A DNA stretch of 9,657 nt from the NCBI GenBank assembly GCA_021162225.1, contig JAGGZB010000037.1, forward strand, positions 1-9,657. The letters are read 5' to 3'. The position numbers and the translations under genes were made by a program. Shown here piece after piece: positions 7,330 to 9,657 of the stretch; the first letter of the stretch is position 1; every line of letters begins with the position of its first letter. The notes below the pieces were generated by a model that worked only from the letters and a program-made list of their open reading frames with translations, was not told the origin of the DNA and searched no databases. Origin of the DNA: Candidatus Bathyarchaeota archaeon (GTDB taxonomy: Archaea; Thermoproteota; Bathyarchaeia; Bathyarchaeales; DTEX01).

Positions 7330-7331
7330 CC

Positions 7332-7340
7332 GTTAAAAGC
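7332..7340 (+). promoter_or_regulatory. candidate TATA box for tRNA-Ser
   Basis: GTTAAAAGC lies about 31 bases upstream of the first tRNA base, the normal archaeal box-A distance. It begins directly after the nucleoside-hydrolase stop codon. Confidence 0.45.
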
Positions 7341-7366
7341 CTCAAAAACATTAAGAACATATCATG

Positions 7367-7470
7367 GCCGGGGTGGCCGAGCGGACAAGGCGCAGGCCTT
7401 GAGAACACTGGCCAAGCCAGCCTGTGGCCCCTTGAGGGCCGCGTGGGTTCGAATCCCACCCCCGGCGCCA
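7367..7470 (+). tRNA. tRNA-Ser (anticodon TGA) with 15-nt intron
   Basis: A complete cloverleaf can be drawn by hand: acceptor stem GCCGGGG/CCCCGGC (7367-7373 with 7460-7466), D stem GCC/GGC, anticodon stem CAGGC (7393-7397) with GCCTG (7420-7424), a long variable arm GGCCC-CTTGA-GGGCC (7426-7440), and T stem GTGGG/CCCAC with loop TTCGAAT. The discriminator is G (7467) and CCA is encoded (7468-7470). Once the intron at 7404-7418 is removed, the loop is CTTGAGA with anticodon TGA at 7400-7402. The long variable arm together with G73 identifies serine rather than leucine. A short T run follows at 7473-7476. The integrase pseudogene begins 62 bases downstream, so the tRNA was probably the integration site. 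Confidence 0.93.
7404..7418 (+). other. tRNA-Ser intron (archaeal, canonical position 37/38)
   Basis: Fifteen bases interrupt the anticodon loop between positions 37 and 38. The precursor forms a bulge-helix-bulge: loop bases CTTG (7398-7401) pair with CAAG (7413-7416), flanked by three-base bulges AGA (7402-7404) and CCA (7417-7419). Each bulge would be cut after its second base, which is the canonical site of the archaeal tRNA splicing endonuclease and restores a seven-base anticodon loop. Confidence 0.88.
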
Positions 7471-7471
7471 C

Positions 7472-7477
7472 CTTTTC
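7472..7477 (+). terminator. short T-run terminator after tRNA-Ser
   Basis: CTTTTC begins two bases after the encoded CCA. It is a short T run of the kind found after archaeal tRNA genes. Confidence 0.3.
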
Positions 7478-7486
7478 GGATCCGAA
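7475..7486. repeat. 12-bp perfect palindrome beside the tRNA
   Basis: TTCGGATCCGAA is its own reverse complement. It lies 5 bases after the tRNA CCA and upstream of the integrase pseudogene. It could be a recombinase or regulator site or part of a short transcript-end hairpin; the function is not shown. Confidence 0.5.
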
Positions 7487-7531
7487 TCCCTTCCACCCTC
7501 TTTTAGGTTCTCAGGTCAGTTAGAGGTTGGT

Positions 7532-8737
7532 ATGCTAAGCGAGATCTATGACTATGAGGAGAGGCTTCAACGGTATAAACGGATCAACAAGGGTTTGAGG
7601 AATGAGGGGTTTAGCGCTCCGGTTCCTATAGATCACATGGCTACTCTAGGACTCTCCGTCGCTAGGGTCTCAAAATACGCGAGCCACCTGTTAGTGCTAC
7701 TTAGGGTTATAGACTTCGACTTGAAGGAGGCGACGAGAAGTGATGTTGAGAGGGTTATCGCTTAGATAAACAGTCAGCCATACAGGGAGTGGACAAAGCA
7801 CGACAAGAAGCTGGCTTTGAGGAAGATTATCCAATACGCTAAGTATGGAAGTTGCGATAGGGATACGCCGATACCTCCAGAGGTCAGCTGGATAAGCCTA
7901 ACAGTCAAGGGTAAGGACTCCAGGGTTACATCTGAGAGCTTACTCACACCTGAAGAGTTCGGGAGGATAGTTAAGGCCGCGGAAAACCCCGGGACAGGAC
8001 TTTAATCTACGTCCTTTTCAAGGCGGCACTAAGACCCGGCAAAATCTTGAGCATGAACGTCGGCTCAGTCGAGTTCAAGGATAAATACTGTTTAATAGCG
8101 GTTAACGGAAAGACCGAGATAAAGCGTATACCCCTAGTCGTCTCATATCAGCCGCTGCTCGAGTGGCTGAAGAGCCATCCATACAGGGATAGTCCGGAGG
8201 CTCCGTTATGGCCGTCACTATCAACGAACTATAAGGGTAAACGGCTCAGCTACAGACACTTCCGTCTGATAATAAAGCGTCTCGCAAAGAAGGCAGGCCT
8301 AAAGAAGGATGTGGCCCTATCTGTTCAGGCACTCGACGCTCACCAATCTGGCTAAGGTGTTCACGGAGACCCGGCTTGAGCAGTATGCCGGGTGAGTTCA
8401 CAGCTCCAAGATGAGCAGGCGCTACATCCACTTCTCCGCCCGGGGCCTGGAAGACGCTATACTGGGAATCCATGGCCTGAAAAACCCGAAGGAGGATGAT
8501 GGTTTACTCAAGCTTGTCAGGTGTCCACGCTGTAAGGCGGAAAACCCTCCGGGAACGGTATACCGCCACCTCTGCAGCTTCATACTAGACAAGGAGACAG
8601 CCATAAAAATAGAGGAAGAGAAGCGGAAAAGAGACGAGGAGATCATTCAGAGGCTTGAGAACCTCGCAAAACGCCTCGAAACCCTAGAGGAAAAATTTCC
8701 AGAGCCTCTTAGCCGCAGAAGGCGGATCAGCTCATAG
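7532..8737 (+). pseudogene. Archaeal tyrosine integrase, inactivated by two stops and two frameshifts
   Basis: Joined across its lesions, this is a near full-length archaeal tyrosine recombinase. It keeps the N-terminal DNA-binding region (YDYEERLQRYK), a core with the first catalytic Arg (AALRPGKIL), the beta-hairpin Lys (NGKTEIKRIP), the second Arg (PYLFRHS) and nucleophile Tyr at 8423-8425 (SRRYIHFS). A C-terminal zinc ribbon and coiled coil follow. The lesions are a TAG at 7763 where Trp is expected (before INSQPYREW), loss of one base near 7988, loss of two bases near 8311-8314 in a GT run (removing a Trp codon before PYLFRH), and a TGA at 8393 where Trp is expected (AG-stop-VHSS). The zinc ribbon has also lost a cysteine (CPRC is paired with YRHLC). 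AGAGGT at 7521-7526 remains as ribosome-binding site. Lying directly downstream of tRNA-Ser and reading away from it, this is the relic of a tRNA-targeted integrative element. Confidence 0.88.
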
Positions 8738-8826
8738 ACTTCCAGCCTCACCATCCTGACCTCCTCAAGCAACCTAACGACATCACTCCACCTAACCAAA
8801 ATAAATTCGTCCTCCAACTGGCCCAC
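8647..8826 (-). CDS. Possible small coiled-coil protein, antisense to integrase 3' end
   Basis: An open frame runs from 8889 to 8647. The proposed start is GTG at 8826 (TTG at 8817 is an alternative), because CTTTTAAGT at 8852-8860 on the minus strand is a good TATA box about 30 bases upstream. The product of about 59 residues has an amphipathic heptad-like stretch, EFILVRWSDVVRLLEEVR followed by VRLEVYELIRLLRL. Its C-terminal third lies opposite the integrase coiled coil and is rich in Ser and Arg, so it may be non-coding shadow. The function is not recognised. Confidence 0.3.
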   Translation of the reverse strand: MGQLEDEFILVRWSDVVRLLEEVRMVRLEVYELIRLLRLRGSGNFSSRVSRRFARFSSL

Positions 8827-8851
8827 ACCCAAAAATGTAGAACCCCGAGAA

Positions 8852-8860
8852 CTTAAAAGA
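8852..8860 (-). promoter_or_regulatory. candidate TATA box for the small antisense frame
   Basis: The minus strand reads CTTTTAAGT, matching the boxes seen before other genes in this window. It predicts a transcript start near 8830, almost at the GTG of the small antisense frame. Confidence 0.3.
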
Positions 8861-8881
8861 GCCGCCCTCAAAAATAACAGA

Positions 8882-8904
8882 AGCCTCATAGCAACTATGA
8901 GGCT
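8882..8904 (-). terminator. terminator-like perfect hairpin
   Basis: AGCCTCATAG and CTATGAGGCT are a perfect 10-bp inverted repeat around a CAA (minus: TTG) loop. On the minus strand the hairpin is followed by TCTGTTATTTTTGAG, a T-rich tail. It contains the stop codon of the minus-strand frame ending at 8895, which is where a transcript terminator for that frame would lie. Confidence 0.5.
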
Positions 8905-9083
8905 GGAGATATGAGAAATCCCTGCTCTGAGAGCTTGTCGAGAATGATCTTTGTCACCCCTCCTAATATGTCGTGCCCGTTTAGATGTTTTCGCACTTCT
9001 TTATGAACCCCCACCCATGAGGGTTCATTGTCGATGATCATACAACGATACGTGGCATTCGAACGATCACCGCACTTCGTTCC
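8895..9083 (-). pseudogene. Unrecognised protein fragment, C-terminal part of a broken gene
   Basis: A frame of 62 codons, open after an in-frame TGA at 9084-9086, reads as a plausible protein end: MIIDNEPSWVGVHKEVRKH then LNGHDILGGVTKIILDKL and SEQGFLISPAS. Its composition and codon use look coding, unlike the other frames here. The only ATG (9039-9041) gives 48 residues with no visible promoter or ribosome-binding site. The TAG stop sits inside the hairpin at 8882-8904, which is followed by a T-rich run. I do not recognise the family. The upstream continuation appears lost to the TGA or to rearrangement, so it is treated as a remnant. Confidence 0.35.
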
Positions 9084-9149
9084 TCAGATCTTCTCATATA
9101 CTACTATTGAAGGAAATCATAGATAACGCCACAGATGCAGCTGAACCTA

Positions 9150-9189
9150 TCGCCATTCATCCCCAGCTAAAGCAGGGGCTTTCTGGCGA
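9150..9189 (-). mobile_element. Hairpin resembling an IS200/IS605 (TnpB-type) element end
   Basis: TCGCCA (9150-9155) pairs with TGGCGA (9184-9189). Inside, CCCCAGCT (9161-9168) faces AGCAGGGG (9171-9178) with a single A-A mismatch and an AA loop. On the minus strand the order is AAGCCCCTGCTTTAGC, then TGGGGATGAATGGCG. This matches the general pattern (GCCCC, stem, TTTA-type loop, GGGGATGAA) that I associate with right ends and guide-RNA scaffolds of IS605-type elements. No transposase or tnpB reading frame remains nearby, so at most this is a solo end. Confidence 0.4.
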
Positions 9190-9212
9190 AATTTCTGTAA
9201 AAATTTCTGTAA
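9189..9212 (+). repeat. perfect 12-bp tandem duplication
   Basis: AAATTTCTGTAA occurs twice back to back (9189-9200 and 9201-9212). It keeps frame in the plus-strand open frame, where it gives ISVKISVK. It abuts the IS605-like hairpin, so it may be a footprint of insertion or excision, or simple slippage. Confidence 0.8.
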
Positions 9213-9272
9213 AAATATGGTTTGAAACTGATAAGCTAATTGTAGAGACAACGGATATGGCATACCTCGAGA

Positions 9273-9437
9273 GATACTGTTAAGATAAGGGTTTGTGGTT
9301 GGTCGGTTAAGGGAGGTTTTGGCTGTTCAATCCTCACGCCTTAAGCCTGCTTCCCTCTAAAGCGCTTATACTCCTCCTTTATGAAGGAGCAGACCTGTCT
9401 GGCTGAACAGCACCAAACCCCTCATCTTAACAGTATC
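9273..9437. repeat. 165-bp element with perfect 14-bp terminal inverted repeats (MITE or structured RNA)
   Basis: GATACTGTTAAGAT (9273-9286) and ATCTTAACAGTATC (9424-9437) are exact inverted copies. Nested inside, GGGTTTG (9289-9295) pairs with CAAACCC (9414-9420) and GCTGTTCA (9322-9329) pairs with TGAACAGC (9404-9411). The centre holds the hairpin CTCCTT-TATG-AAGGAG (9374-9389) and the palindrome AAGCGCTT (9360-9367). The whole can fold into a long branched hairpin on either strand. It has no substantial reading frame, and no target-site duplication is visible. It could be a non-autonomous mobile element or a structured RNA gene. Confidence 0.6.
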
Positions 9438-9487
9438 GTTATTTAATATTAGGCAAGATATTATGTGAAAGCGTTTAAATTTGTACC

Positions 9488-9657
9488 TCAAATGTTTCTG
9501 ATTATTTTTTTAGTTTTGAAATTTTTGTTGTATAGTTCAATGGCGTATTTGATTATCTCTTTTGTCTCTTTCTCATTTTTCCACGCTTTGAATCTAGCCC
9601 ACTTCTTAGGTTCTAAACGTTTGTAGGTTTCAAAAAACTCCCGTATCTCTTTTAGCC
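9488..9657 (-). CDS. ppa: Inorganic pyrophosphatase, C-terminal 55 residues (gene continues past window)
   Basis: The frame enters from the right edge and ends at the TGA in 9488-9490. The visible 55 residues, LKEIREFFETYKRLEPKKW then ARFKAWKNEKETKEIIKYA and IELYNKNF, match the C-terminal helices of soluble family I pyrophosphatase: the HFF/FFE-x-YK-x-LE segment, the KKW, and the final helix ending in an aromatic. The enzyme hydrolyses pyrophosphate to drive biosynthesis. The catalytic aspartates lie in the missing part. It marks the return of ordinary chromosomal genes after the decayed region; the sequence is A+T-richer than the other housekeeping genes. Confidence 0.8.
   Translation of the reverse strand, partial: LKEIREFFETYKRLEPKKWARFKAWKNEKETKEIIKYAIELYNKNFKTKKIIRNI

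Larger units (their letters stand above)
9038..9283 (+). pseudogene. Possible GHKL ATPase fragment (N-box-like) interrupted by mobile sequence
   Basis: An open frame with no ATG carries LLKEIIDNATDAAEP at 9104-9148. This resembles the N-box of GHKL ATPases such as topoisomerase VI B (KELIDNALDA), whose Glu and Asn bind ATP and magnesium. The frame then runs through the hairpin at 9150-9189 and the 12-bp tandem repeat, into IWFETDKLIVE, and ends at a TAA inside the left arm of the 165-bp inverted-repeat element. The resemblance is short, and the frame could be fortuitous. If genuine, it is a truncated piece of an ATPase gene broken by insertions. Confidence 0.25.

Noticed and set aside
7367..7470. 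tRNA-Leu, suggested by the long variable arm and a GAG triplet in the loop region
   Set aside because: With the intron removed the anticodon is TGA, and the discriminator base is G, both pointing to serine; archaeal tRNA-Leu normally has A73.
7245..7523. Protein frames on both strands across the tRNA gene
   Set aside because: They translate the tRNA-Ser sequence and the end of the nucleoside-hydrolase gene; the cloverleaf explains the region.
7763..7765. In-frame TAG read as pyrrolysine
   Set aside because: The expected residue is Trp, no pylT-like tRNA is seen, and downstream frameshifts show the gene is simply broken.
9050..9071. Possible degenerate tRNA 3'-end copy (CGTGGCATTCGAACGATCAC) as the far attachment site
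   Set aside because: Only the TTCGAA core and a few flanking bases match the tRNA-Ser T arm, the stem does not pair, and no acceptor-stem match follows.
9273..9437. Short protein-like frame (ARQVCSFIKEEYKRFRGKQA) on the minus strand inside the inverted-repeat element
   Set aside because: It is about 26 codons between stops, with no start or ribosome-binding site; the paired stems explain the sequence better.
8740..9487. CRISPR array or defence system
   Set aside because: The only repeats are one 12-bp tandem pair and inverted repeats; there is no spaced direct-repeat series and no cas-like gene.

Overview
The window reads as archaeal chromosome. It carries an sn-glycerol-1-phosphate dehydrogenase (archaeal lipid backbone), an archaeal 20S proteasome beta subunit, the KH/beta-CASP nuclease FttA (aCPSF1), archaeal-type LSm, eL37 and uS10, and a tRNA-Ser with a bulge-helix-bulge intron. 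Promoters are TTTAAA/TTTATA-like boxes at archaeal spacing. A SepF homologue implies FtsZ-based division, which argues against Sulfolobus-like Crenarchaeota and fits lineages such as Bathyarchaeia, Caldarchaeales/Nitrososphaeria, Korarchaeota or Euryarchaeota. The tRNA acceptor and T stems are almost pure G-C, which suggests a thermophile. The exact phylum cannot be fixed from this sequence.

Layout. 1-793 (minus): egsA, cut by the left edge. 1018-3595 (plus): psmB and fttA, a likely two-gene operon. 3588-4545 (minus): a PUA-domain RNA-binding protein followed by sepF, convergent with fttA and overlapping it by 8 bp. 4627-5421 (plus): lsm, rpl37e and rps10. 5443-6255 (minus): a membrane site-2-type protease with an N-terminal AN1-like zinc finger. 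6403-7329 (plus): a nucleoside-hydrolase-family protein with an altered catalytic motif. 7367-7470 (plus): tRNA-Ser(UGA) with a 15-nt intron. 7532-8737 (plus): a tyrosine integrase pseudogene with two nonsense codons and two frameshifts. 8740-9487: no intact gene, but layered debris: a possible antisense small gene, a terminator-like hairpin at the end of an unrecognised broken frame, a fragment resembling a GHKL ATPase N-box, a hairpin resembling an IS200/IS605 end, a 12-bp tandem duplication, and a 165-bp element bounded by perfect 14-bp inverted repeats. 9488-9657 (minus): the C-terminus of inorganic pyrophosphatase, cut by the right edge.

The left three quarters is compact housekeeping sequence: protein turnover, RNA processing and termination, translation, division and lipid synthesis. 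The stretch from the tRNA to the pyrophosphatase gene looks like the decayed remains of an element that integrated at tRNA-Ser and was later hit by smaller mobile elements. No intact novel multi-gene system is visible. The most worthwhile unexplained items are the 165-bp inverted-repeat element, the unrecognised frame with its hairpin at 8882-9083, and the His-less nucleoside hydrolase.
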